Assembly: GCA_025358305.1 (NCBI GenBank)
Contig: JANYJZ010000032.1
Span: 82,418-146,417, forward strand
Direction: 5' to 3'
DNA: 64,000 nt
Origin: Ignavibacteriota bacterium
GTDB lineage: Bacteria; Bacteroidota; Ignavibacteria; UBA10030; SZUA-254
The translations under genes and the position numbers were made by a program. The notes under the pieces were generated by a model. That model was given only the letters and a program-made list of their open reading frames with translations. It was not told the origin of the DNA and did no database searches. Of the stretch, positions 46,570 through 54,007 are shown in pieces (position 1 is the first letter of the stretch; the number at the start of each line of letters is the position of its first letter).

Positions 46570-47520
46570 CTACTGGAACGCGATGCTGATCCTATGGAGC
46601 GCGCCGATCGGCCCGAGCGAGCTGTACGCGTAGTCGATCGTATAGAATCCCGTCGCGATGCCGGCGCCGGCCGAGAATCCCGACATCCCGGACGATTGTC
46701 CTACCTTGAGATCGAGCCTTTTCTGGTTGTCGTAGCCCGCACGGAGGAGGAAATTCGGACTCACGGTGAATTCGGCGCCGACGGAGAACGCCTTGAATCG
46801 GTCGGAAAAGCTCTCGAAGGAATCGGTGAGTCGGTGGAGGTTCACCATGAGGACCGCCGGGAGGTGCTCCGGCGTGAGCGTCGCGCCCACCCTGAGGTCC
46901 AAGGGGAGAGGCTCGCGCGTCGTCCCGTACGGATCGATCTGCGTGCCGAGGTTCTGGAGGCTCGCCCCGAGCCGGATCCGGTTCGGCACCGCAGTGTACT
47001 GCAGCCCAAGGTCCACGGCCGCCGCGCTCGAATTGAACTCGCCGATCGACGAATAGATGAATTTCACGCTCGCGCCGTAGGCGAGGCCCGACGGCAGGAC
47101 GCTCCCGTATCCCGCGATGAAGGCAAGTTCGCCTGCGCCGAAGGTGCCGAGGTCCTGGCCTTCCTCCCCCGTCCGCTGAAACTCGCCGTAGTTCATATAG
47201 ACGACTCCCGCGCCGATCGTTCCAAGGCCGGGGATGTCCGTCGTGCCTCCGGCATAGCCGGCATTGATGTCGAGGAGCTCCTTGAAGAATCCGACGGAGA
47301 CGCTCTTTCCTTCCATCGTTGCGAGACCGGCGGGGTTACTGAAGATGCTCGTGGGATCGTTCGTCAAGGTGACGACGCTGCCTCCAAGGGCGGCCGCGCG
47401 CGCGCCGACGTCGTTCCGCAAGAAGTCATACGTGCTTTTCCCCCCGGCATGCGCCGCAGTCACCTGGAGGAGGAGGATGAGGAGCACCGGCAGGATGCGC
47501 AAGGTCAAACGGGCCATCAT
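46570..47520 (-). CDS. PorV/PorQ family outer-membrane protein (T9SS)
   Basis: A 316-residue protein with a signal peptide (about residues 1-25, ending AAHA). The mature N-terminus has the family hallmark YDFLRNDVGARAAALGG followed by NDPTSIFSNPAGLA. The rest is alternating beta-strands of a 14-stranded FadL-like barrel, ending in an aromatic-poor strand with ISIAFQ. PorV shuttles T9SS cargo from the translocon to the attachment machinery; PorQ is its paralogue. The sequence does not distinguish the two firmly. Three cargo genes with T9SS tails lie in the same window. The start at 47520 fits the promoter found just upstream. Confidence 0.8.
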   Translation of the reverse strand: MMARLTLRILPVLLILLLQVTAAHAGGKSTYDFLRNDVGARAAALGGSVVTLTNDPTSIFSNPAGLATMEGKSVSVGFFKELLDINAGYAGGTTDIPGLGTIGAGVVYMNYGEFQRTGEEGQDLGTFGAGELAFIAGYGSVLPSGLAYGASVKFIYSSIGEFNSSAAAVDLGLQYTAVPNRIRLGASLQNLGTQIDPYGTTREPLPLDLRVGATLTPEHLPAVLMVNLHRLTDSFESFSDRFKAFSVGAEFTVSPNFLLRAGYDNQKRLDLKVGQSSGMSGFSAGAGIATGFYTIDYAYSSLGPIGALHRISIAFQ

Positions 47521-47552
47521 GGAGTCACCAATGTCGGTTATCATGTGCGGGT

Positions 47553-47581
47553 AATCTAACAAAAGTTCGCGAGAGTTTCAA
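47553..47581 (-). promoter_or_regulatory. Sigma-70-like promoter of the PorV/PorQ gene
   Basis: Minus strand: TTGAAA (47581-47576), 17 bp, TAGATT (47558-47553). The proposed ATG lies 32 nt downstream. Confidence 0.6.
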
Positions 47582-47757
47582 GGATCTGGGGGGAGGCGCT
47601 CTTTATTCTTGACATTCTGGAGGAATTATCGTACCAATGAACAAAACGGGGACCCGCCGTTCCCGTGTGACGGCAGGCCGCGCTCCCGAGGGCGGGGGGG
47701 CCGTGACCGTCGCCATGCTCCGTTTCCAGACAACGCGCATCATTCAAGGAGGACCGC

Positions 47758-48048
47758 ATGCAGGAACACCTCATCGATCTCCATAGAAAGATCGCTCTCC
47801 ATCAGAACCAGCCCGATCCCTTCCACGACACGACCATGATCCCATTCACGCTCCGGGTCCCCGCCGTCGTGACGATCACCATCGTGGACCTCCAAGGCCA
47901 TGAGATCAAGACCCTGCTCCACGAATGGAGGGCCGTCGGCGATCACCAGATCCCCTTCGACGGCGCGGGATACCCCGAAGGGCTCTATTTTTACCGCCTC
48001 TCCATCGACGACGTGACAAAGACCAAAACGATGCTCCTGCTCCGATGA
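47758..48048 (+). CDS. Stand-alone T9SS sorting-domain-like protein
   Basis: A 96-residue protein starting 5 nt after a perfect AGGAGG (47747-47752). Residues ~12-96 align by eye with the Por sorting tails of the three cargo proteins here: [18 protein letters not shown] for the YPNPFNPTT strand, then [34 protein letters not shown] and the terminal KTMLLLR. It has no signal peptide and no cargo domain, so it cannot reach the T9SS by the normal Sec route. FHD replaces FNP in the signature. The likely explanations are a decoy or regulator, a remnant of a lost cargo, or a domain used in the cytoplasm. Confidence 0.75.
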   Translation: MQEHLIDLHRKIALHQNQPDPFHDTTMIPFTLRVPAVVTITIVDLQGHEIKTLLHEWRAVGDHQIPFDGAGYPEGLYFYRLSIDDVTKTKTMLLLR

Positions 48049-48053
48049 AGCCT

Positions 48054-48081
48054 TTGATTCTTTGGCTGAATCTCGTATATT
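48054..48081 (+). promoter_or_regulatory. Candidate promoter of deoC
   Basis: TTGATT (48054-48059), 16 bp, TATATT (48076-48081), starting 6 nt after the small sorting-domain gene. It implies that deoC and the SPOR genes are transcribed separately from that gene. Confidence 0.6.
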
Positions 48082-48115
48082 AGTGTTGAATATCGACACT
48101 CACGGAGCACGAGCG

Positions 48116-49009
48116 ATGCAACAAAAAGATATCGAGCGGATCGTCCAATCCATCCTGAGCCACACCCAGCCCGGTCACGACTGCTGCAGCGGCGGTACGT
48201 GCAGCGACAATCTCTGCGTCGTCCATAACAAGGAGGGCGTCCGGAACATCGTGAGCCAGGGCGCCGCGCGCGTCACCGCCGGCATCGGCATCGACGCGGC
48301 GGGCGGCGTGGAGCACGAGCTCGCCGGGATGATCGACCACACGCTTCTGAAGCCTGAGGCGACGAAGGACCAGATCACGGAGCTCTGCGCTGAAGCGAAG
48401 AAGTACAGTTTCGCGAGCGTCTGCATCAACCCGGGCTACGTACCGGTCTGCGCCAAGCTCCTCCGGGACAGCGCGGTGAAGGTCTGCACGGTCATCGGCT
48501 TCCCGCTCGGCGCGACGAGTACCTCGTCGAAGGCGTTCGAGGCCGACCAGGCGTGCCGGGACGGGGCGCGCGAGCTCGATATGGTCATCAACGTCGGCAT
48601 GCTGAAGTCCGGCATGTACGATTACGTCGAGAACGACATCTTCGCGGTCGTCGCCACCGGCCGCAGGTACGGCGCCCTGGTCAAGGTGATCCTCGAGACG
48701 GGCCTCCTCACCGACGAGGAGAAGGTGAAGGCTTGCATGCTCGCCAAGCGTGCGGGAGCTGATTTTGTGAAGACGTCGACGGGATTCGCGAAAGGCGGCG
48801 CCACCGTCGGCGATATCGCGCTCATGCGGAAGGTCGTCGGCAGCGCCATGGGGGTAAAGGCTTCGGGCGGCGTCCGTACGCGCGAGGACGCGCTCGCCCT
48901 CGTCGCAAGCGGCGCCGACAGGATCGGCGCGAGCGCGAGCGTCAAGATCGTCAGCATCGACGCGGAGTCCGCGCCCAAAGACGCGACAAAAGCCCCCCAG
49001 TCATATTGA
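48116..49009 (+). CDS. deoC: Deoxyribose-5-phosphate aldolase with encapsulation-type N-terminus
   Basis: A 297-residue class I aldolase that splits 2-deoxyribose-5-phosphate into glyceraldehyde-3-phosphate and acetaldehyde. The catalytic residues are present: D155 (LDMVINVG), Schiff-base K219 (VKTSTGF) and K248 (GVKASGG). Usual DeoC proteins have ~220-260 residues; the extra N-terminal ~75 consist of an amphipathic helix ([12 protein letters not shown], close in pattern to the PduP encapsulation peptide ELETLIRTILSE), then C23, C24, C29 and C34 in a short loop, and an [17 protein letters not shown] segment. This form is known from sugar-phosphate microcompartments. GGAG at 48104-48107 lies 8 nt before the ATG. 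Encapsulation is inference. Confidence 0.93.
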   Translation: MQQKDIERIVQSILSHTQPGHDCCSGGTCSDNLCVVHNKEGVRNIVSQGAARVTAGIGIDAAGGVEHELAGMIDHTLLKPEATKDQITELCAEAKKYSFASVCINPGYVPVCAKLLRDSAVKVCTVIGFPLGATSTSSKAFEADQACRDGARELDMVINVGMLKSGMYDYVENDIFAVVATGRRYGALVKVILETGLLTDEEKVKACMLAKRAGADFVKTSTGFAKGGATVGDIALMRKVVGSAMGVKASGGVRTREDALALVASGADRIGASASVKIVSIDAESAPKDATKAPQSY

Positions 49010-49026
49010 CAACGCGAAAGGATGCC

Positions 49027-49524
49027 ATGAAGAGCGTACACCTGCTGTATTGTTTCCTGATCCTCCTCGCCATATCCCTCGGAGCGGGCTGTGCCGCCTC
49101 AAGCGACCAGACCACCGACAAGGCCGCAACCACATCAAGCTCCACGCCGGCCGCACCGTCGAAACCGGCCGCGGTCGTAGCGGCGAAGCCGGACACGGTG
49201 AACGTCGCCGTACAGAAGGCGCAGAAGCCTCCGTACGAGACGACCGACCCGGTGAAGACGACCCTCCCTCCGAGCTCCCTCATCAAGTTCTGCGTCCAGG
49301 TCGGCGCGTACAAGCAACAGGATAACGCCGGCGTCATCGCATCCCTCGCCAAGAGCAGGTTCGCGAAGAATGTCTACACGATCCTTGATCCCGCGACGAA
49401 TCTCTACAAGGTCATGGTGGGCGATTTTACGGCGAAGGACGATGCGCGGATGTTTCGCGACCGCATGGTGCAGCAATATCCCGGTGACTACAAGGATGCA
49501 TGGGTCTCTGAACTTTCGCAATAG
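49027..49524 (+). CDS. SPOR-domain lipoprotein
   Basis: A 165-residue protein with AAAGGA just before the ATG at 49027. The signal peptide ends in a lipobox-like LGAGC, and a serine, alanine and proline-rich linker (about 25-85) reaches away from the membrane. The C-terminal ~75 residues are a SPOR domain: KFCVQVGAYKQQDNAGVIAS with the later YKVMVGDFTAKDDARMF. SPOR domains bind peptidoglycan strands lacking stem peptides, often at the division site. It follows deoC by 17 nt. Confidence 0.85.
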   Translation: MKSVHLLYCFLILLAISLGAGCAASSDQTTDKAATTSSSTPAAPSKPAAVVAAKPDTVNVAVQKAQKPPYETTDPVKTTLPPSSLIKFCVQVGAYKQQDNAGVIASLAKSRFAKNVYTILDPATNLYKVMVGDFTAKDDARMFRDRMVQQYPGDYKDAWVSELSQ

Positions 49525-50059
49525 CGCCTGCCTCATCCTTCTCGCTGCTCTGCTCGCCGGCTGCGGCGGCGGCAAAGAGACCGGGGGCGGGGGATACTCC
49601 TCTTCCTCCTCCTCGACGCTGAAGGATTTTCTCGCGACGCATGAATCTGGGTTCCGGCCCTCCGTCTACGACCCGCCGCTCGATACGCTCAAGACCGACA
49701 ACCGGGCCTACGACGACGTGCGGCCGACCCTCTCATTTCCGACGACGGCGCTCGTCGATACCATCCCTGGGTTTCGCGTCCAGGTTCTCCTGACGAAGGA
49801 TATCGACGAGGCTTCGGGCGTCAAGGCCGCCGTGGCGCGTTATCTGCCGGAGGAATGGGTCTACATCGTCTACGATCTGCCGTACTACAAGGTGAGAGTG
49901 GGGAACTACGCGGAGCGCGAATCGGCAAATGAGTCGGCCAGGAAGCTCGTGAGTCACGGTTTCTCCAACTCGTGGGTCGTCCCGGAAAAGATCCTGCGAA
50001 GCCCGCCCCCTCCACCACCACCTCCCGTCCTCACCACCCCCGACTCCACAGGGAAATAG
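49496..50059 (+). CDS. Second SPOR-domain lipoprotein
   Basis: A 187-residue protein whose ATG lies 29 nt inside the preceding SPOR gene, in another frame. A short signal peptide ends in the canonical lipobox LLAGC, followed by a glycine and serine-rich stretch. The SPOR-like domain has PGFRVQVLLTKDIDEASGVK, VYIVYDLPYYKVRVGNYAER and ARKLVSHGFSNSWVVPEKI; the tail is a run of eight prolines. The start is decided by the signal peptide; other starts would lose it. The overlap suggests that the two lipoproteins are made in fixed ratio. Confidence 0.8.
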   Translation: MHGSLNFRNSACLILLAALLAGCGGGKETGGGGYSSSSSSTLKDFLATHESGFRPSVYDPPLDTLKTDNRAYDDVRPTLSFPTTALVDTIPGFRVQVLLTKDIDEASGVKAAVARYLPEEWVYIVYDLPYYKVRVGNYAERESANESARKLVSHGFSNSWVVPEKILRSPPPPPPPPVLTTPDSTGK

Positions 50060-50061
50060 GT

Positions 50062-51822
50062 CTACGGCCGTTCCACGAGCCGGAGAACGAGTCCCTCCAC
50101 GGGCCACCGCGCGCGCACTTTGATCGTATCAGCGTGGACCGTGAATGGCTCCGCGACGCTGAACGGATAGGGCGATCCGTTTGAAAAAACACCGTTCCCG
50201 TCCATATCCCGGTAGACCTGGAATGCGTAACGTCCTTCCTCCACATGGGGGAACGCGAACGGCCCCGCGCTGTCAAGCACCGCCTCGTACCGGTGGACCT
50301 CCCCCGCGTTCACGTCGTTCGCCAGCACGTGGAGCCTCCCGCGCTTCCGTCCCGGCGTATCCTCGACTCTTCCCGCGATGCTCGAAAAATGACGGTCATC
50401 CTCCGTCCGGAAGTGGCGCACGAGCGTACTGTCGCGATACCGGTTGCCGCTGAAGTCCGCCACGGAATCCATGACGACCCGGAGCGTGTAGCGGGCGTTG
50501 AACTCGAGCGGAAGAGCGGGGACGAAGGTCGCGGCCATTGCCCCTTCCCAGCGCAGTGTTCCGGCGACCGGCGTCCCGGCCGAATCAATGAGAGCGAATG
50601 CATGTCCGAATGAGGGGGCGAGGATCGCCTTCTTCCAGGAGAACCTCAACGGCACGTCGCGTGGGACGCCGCGGGAACTGTCCTCCGGGAACGGAGAGGT
50701 CATGGTGGGCAACGAGGTGTCGGGATGTACGCTCCCCGTCGTGACGGCGCTCGCCGCTCCGGCGGCAATGGCGTTCCCGCTCCGGTCGCGCATGTTCCGG
50801 ACTCGGAGCCGGTAGACTGCGGCGCTGTCCTGGTCGCCGGTGACGATCTGCGCGTCCAGACGGAGAGAATCGACAAATGACACGTTGACGACCGCCAGCG
50901 CCGCGCCGGTGAGCGTATCGTTGATGCTGAACGCGTTGAGGTCGACGCCAACGGTATCGATCGCCTCGCTGAACCGCGCGAGGAGATGCCGGCGGTCGAC
51001 CGCCTTGACGCTCGAGAGGAACGGCGACGTGGTGTCCTCCGTCGCCATTCTGAACAGGATGTCCCGGACGCGCGACGTATCAACGCTCAGGCGTATATCG
51101 CCCGTCGAGACCCCGTACCGGTCGACCTGACGGTCGTAGAGGAGGTTCTTGTACTGGTCGCCCACCGCGATGAGGCGGTAGGACCCGTATGGAAGATACG
51201 GGAGCCGAAAGGACCCGTCCTTTCCGGTTTCAGTGAGAAAATCGGGCTTCACCGTCCCGGGATTGAGCGTGTCGGAGCGGTGCGTGCGGAGGTCGTACGC
51301 AAAGATCATGATGCCGTCGGGGACCGGATCGAAGACGGCGCCGGAGATCATCGCGGAATCAATATGGTCGCCCGTGGAAAACGGGAGCGCGAACGCGCTC
51401 GCCATGCGGTTGCCACCTCGGTCGGGGGTGTCCTTCACGTCGGTGCCGACGGTCATGATGTAGGTCGTGTTCGCCCGGAGCGTGTCCCGGAACCGGATGC
51501 CGACGTCGGTGCCGCCCCAGTCGAACTCCAGCGTCCCTACCGGCGGCGAGAAGAAGACCGACTCCTCGAGCGATCGGCGATCGACGTACTTGCTGAACTG
51601 GAGGTGGACCGTGCCTCCGCCAAACAGGGTCGTCCCGGGCGCCGGAAGGACCGCCGTGATCTCCGGCGGGGTCTTGTCCGGCGGGCCGCCCGACGGCTGG
51701 ATCTGGCCGGCACAAGAGAATGCGACCAGGCATGCTGCCGCACCGAGGGCAGTCGCCGCCCCGTGCCGCCAGTAATCGATGAGGTGCCGGAGGCTGTCCA
51801 TACGAGATCCTTGCGTGTTCAT
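50062..51822 (-). CDS. Ig-like domain lipoprotein
   Basis: A 586-residue protein. The N-terminal membrane segment ends at a cysteine (VAFSCAGQ) followed by QPSGGPPDKTPPEIT, the opening of a large FCB family with a bacterial Ig-like (Big_5) domain at about residues 50-150 (PGTTLFGGGTVHLQFSKYVD). A carboxypeptidase-regulatory-like segment follows (PYLPYGSYRLIAVGD), then a further Big_5-like domain (about 390-480, RGVPRDVPLRFSWKKAI) and a C-terminal beta-rich part with VEEGRYAFQVYRDMDGNG. Its function is unknown. It begins directly after the mltG stop, so it is the last gene of the tsaD-mltG operon. Confidence 0.8.
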   Translation of the reverse strand: MNTQGSRMDSLRHLIDYWRHGAATALGAAACLVAFSCAGQIQPSGGPPDKTPPEITAVLPAPGTTLFGGGTVHLQFSKYVDRRSLEESVFFSPPVGTLEFDWGGTDVGIRFRDTLRANTTYIMTVGTDVKDTPDRGGNRMASAFALPFSTGDHIDSAMISGAVFDPVPDGIMIFAYDLRTHRSDTLNPGTVKPDFLTETGKDGSFRLPYLPYGSYRLIAVGDQYKNLLYDRQVDRYGVSTGDIRLSVDTSRVRDILFRMATEDTTSPFLSSVKAVDRRHLLARFSEAIDTVGVDLNAFSINDTLTGAALAVVNVSFVDSLRLDAQIVTGDQDSAAVYRLRVRNMRDRSGNAIAAGAASAVTTGSVHPDTSLPTMTSPFPEDSSRGVPRDVPLRFSWKKAILAPSFGHAFALIDSAGTPVAGTLRWEGAMAATFVPALPLEFNARYTLRVVMDSVADFSGNRYRDSTLVRHFRTEDDRHFSSIAGRVEDTPGRKRGRLHVLANDVNAGEVHRYEAVLDSAGPFAFPHVEEGRYAFQVYRDMDGNGVFSNGSPYPFSVAEPFTVHADTIKVRARWPVEGLVLRLVERP

Positions 51823-52851
51823 CTACCGGGGTCCCCCTTCTCCGGACGCCACTTGCTGCTGTTCGGCGCGTTTCTTCCGGTATGATTGAATGGCCCTCAG
51901 GTGCTCGCTGAAGGTCCTCGAAAATGTGTGCCCTCCTTCGCCGGTCGCGACGAAGAACAGATACTTATGCTTCTTCGGGAAGAGCGCCGCCGTAATGGAG
52001 GCCAGGCCCGGATTGTTGATCGGGCCAGGCGGGAGGCCGTAATTGCGGTACGTATTGTACGGCGACTCCCGCTGGAGATCGCTGAAGTGGAGCCGCCGCG
52101 GTCCGTCGGCGAGGATGTACTGGATCGTCGGATCCGCCTCGAGGCGCATCCGCTTCTGAAGCCGGTTGCGGTAGACGCCGGCGACGATCGTTCGCTCCGA
52201 GTCGACCGAGGTCTCGGCTTCGATGATCGAGGCAAGCGTCAGGACCTCCCCGAGGGTCATCCCCTCCCGGGCCGACATGTCGAGGAGGGAATCGGTCACG
52301 GCCTTCCGGAACCCCCGGACCATCTGGGTGATGATCTCGGCCTCGTCCGTCTGCCAGTAGAACTGGTACGTGTTCGGCATGAGATACCCCTCGAGACTCG
52401 GCGCGGTGATGCCGAAGGAGCGGATGAACGTGCTGTCGTGGACGAGCGTCATGTACCGGACCGAATCGATGCCGAGCCCGCGCGCAAAGAAGTGGGCCTG
52501 CCGGGAGGCACGGAGGCCCTCCGGAATGGTGATCGTGATCGCCTCGAGCGTCATGCCGAAGCGCAAGTTCTCCAGGATGTCCGTGTTGGAGACGCCGGGT
52601 TTGAAACGGTACTTGCCGATCTGCATCTTTGTGGTGAGGCCGCGGAATCTGCCGGCGGCGCTGAACAGAAGACGGCTCCGCAAGATCCCCGCCTTTTCGA
52701 GCGAATCGGTGACCTGGGCGAACGACTCGCCGCGAGAGACGATGACGAAGCGGTCCCCGGTGAACGAGTTCGGCAGCCAGAGGACAAGGTAGGCGGCCAA
52801 GGAGGCCGAGAGCGCAACAAAGAGCGTTGCGATGAGCAGAAATCGTCTCAT
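51823..52851 (-). CDS. mltG: Endolytic murein transglycosylase MltG
   Basis: A 342-residue membrane-anchored enzyme. One N-terminal membrane helix (about 3-25), a LysM-like segment (IVSRGESFAQVTDSLEKAGIL), and the YceG catalytic domain with LEGYLMPNTYQFYW, the catalytic glutamate in LASIIEAETSVDSER, VAGVYRNRLQKRMRLEADPT, and YNTYRNYGLPPGPINNPGL. MltG cleaves nascent glycan strands and sets their length. The ATG at 52851 gives the expected N-terminus (MRRFLLIAT). It lies 37 nt after tsaD. Confidence 0.95.
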   Translation of the reverse strand: MRRFLLIATLFVALSASLAAYLVLWLPNSFTGDRFVIVSRGESFAQVTDSLEKAGILRSRLLFSAAGRFRGLTTKMQIGKYRFKPGVSNTDILENLRFGMTLEAITITIPEGLRASRQAHFFARGLGIDSVRYMTLVHDSTFIRSFGITAPSLEGYLMPNTYQFYWQTDEAEIITQMVRGFRKAVTDSLLDMSAREGMTLGEVLTLASIIEAETSVDSERTIVAGVYRNRLQKRMRLEADPTIQYILADGPRRLHFSDLQRESPYNTYRNYGLPPGPINNPGLASITAALFPKKHKYLFFVATGEGGHTFSRTFSEHLRAIQSYRKKRAEQQQVASGEGGPR

Positions 52852-52888
52852 AGGGCGGCCATCCGTCCATGCGTGTGGGCGCAAAAGG

Positions 52889-53911
52889 TCATTCCGGCAT
52901 TCCGGTTGCGAGCGCGGTGAGCGTCAGCTCGTCGGCGAGTCCCGCGGCGAGCTTCATCGAACCGGCCATCGCGATCATGGCACCGTTGTCGGTGCAGTAT
53001 GCGGGCTTCGGCACATGGAGGATGAGCCCTTCGGCCTCCGCACGCTCGGCCATGCGCCGGCGCAGCTCGGAGTTCGCGGAGACCCCGCCGGCGACGGCAA
53101 CGTGCCGGACACGCGTCGCGGCGGCGGCCCGAAACGTTTTGGCGACGAGCACGTCGACGACGGCAGCCTGGAAGCTCGCGCAGATGTTGTCGACGACGGC
53201 CGGCCCTGCGCCGAGGACGCCCGTCGCCGGATCGAGGAGCTTGTGGTCGCGAAGGTAGTAGAGCACCGAGGTCTTCATGCCGCTGAAGCTGAACGCATAA
53301 CCGTCGGTCTCCGCGAGCGAGCGCGGGAACCGGACGAACGCCGGGTCCCCCGATCTTGCGCGGATGTCCACGGCAGGCCCCCCGGGGAAGCCGAGCCCGA
53401 GCATCTTGGCGACCTTGTCGTACGCCTCGCCAGCAGCGTCGTCGAGCGTCTCGCCGAGGAGCTCGTGGTCGAACGGCTTCCGGACGAGGAGGAGCTGCGT
53501 GTGCCCGCCGGAGACGATGAGGCAGAGGAACGGGAACTCCGGCCGGGGCTCGTCGATGAAGTTGGAATAGATGTGGCCGTGCATGTGATTCACGCCGACG
53601 AACGGGATCCCGAGGCCGTATGCGAGCGATTTTCCAAAATTCAGCCCGACAAGAAGGGAGCCGAGGAGTCCGGGGCCGTACGTGACAGCCACGCCGGTGA
53701 GGTCCCCCTTGCGCACGCCTGAGGTCCGAAGTGCCTCGTCGACGACCGGAATGATGAGGCGCAGGTGCGCCCGGGACGCGAGTTCGGGGACAACCCCGCC
53801 GTAGCGCGTGTGAATGAGCTGCGTCGAGATGACGTTCGACAGGAGCACGCCGTCGGCCAGGACTGCCGCGGAGGTCTCATCGCAGGATGTTTCGATGCCG
53901 AGAGTGATCAT
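52889..53911 (-). CDS. tsaD: tRNA threonylcarbamoyladenosine transferase TsaD
   Basis: A 340-residue ASKHA-fold enzyme that, with TsaB and TsaE, puts the threonylcarbamoyl group on A37 of ANN-reading tRNAs. It starts TLGIETSCDETSAAV, and carries the metal-binding HMHGH, the SGGHTQLLLV phosphate loop, DDAAGEAYDKVAKMLGLGFP, and AVAGGVSANSELRRRM. The ATG at 53911 fits the family N-terminus exactly; the longer frame adds six residues without support. It is the first gene of a minus-strand operon with mltG. I could not read a convincing promoter for it. Confidence 0.96.
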   Translation of the reverse strand: MITLGIETSCDETSAAVLADGVLLSNVISTQLIHTRYGGVVPELASRAHLRLIIPVVDEALRTSGVRKGDLTGVAVTYGPGLLGSLLVGLNFGKSLAYGLGIPFVGVNHMHGHIYSNFIDEPRPEFPFLCLIVSGGHTQLLLVRKPFDHELLGETLDDAAGEAYDKVAKMLGLGFPGGPAVDIRARSGDPAFVRFPRSLAETDGYAFSFSGMKTSVLYYLRDHKLLDPATGVLGAGPAVVDNICASFQAAVVDVLVAKTFRAAAATRVRHVAVAGGVSANSELRRRMAERAEAEGLILHVPKPAYCTDNGAMIAMAGSMKLAAGLADELTLTALATGMPE

Positions 53912-53967
53912 ACGGTCTTCAATAAGCAAAAACTCCGGCTGATTTTCAACCGGAGGCGCGCGCAGCC

Positions 53968-53996
53968 TTGGAAATTCCTGAAAAATCGTTTACCTT
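53968..53996 (+). promoter_or_regulatory. Sigma-70-like promoter of the membrane glycosyltransferase gene
   Basis: TTGGAA (53968-53973), 17 bp, TACCTT (53991-53996). The ATG at 54008 is only 11 nt downstream of the -10, so the transcript would be nearly leaderless. Confidence 0.5.
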
Positions 53997-54007
53997 TACC
54001 CCCGAAC

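Noticed and set aside
47609..47637. TTGACA-N17-TACCAA upstream of the stand-alone sorting-domain gene
   Set aside because: The -35 is consensus, but the -10 lacks the TT ending seen in the other promoters and lies about 120 nt from the start; not strong enough to list as a feature.
53920..53949. TTGAAA followed by CTTATTG before tsaD on the minus strand
   Set aside because: At 17 bp the -10 would be CTTATT and at 18 bp TTATTG; neither starts with TA, so the promoter cannot be supported.
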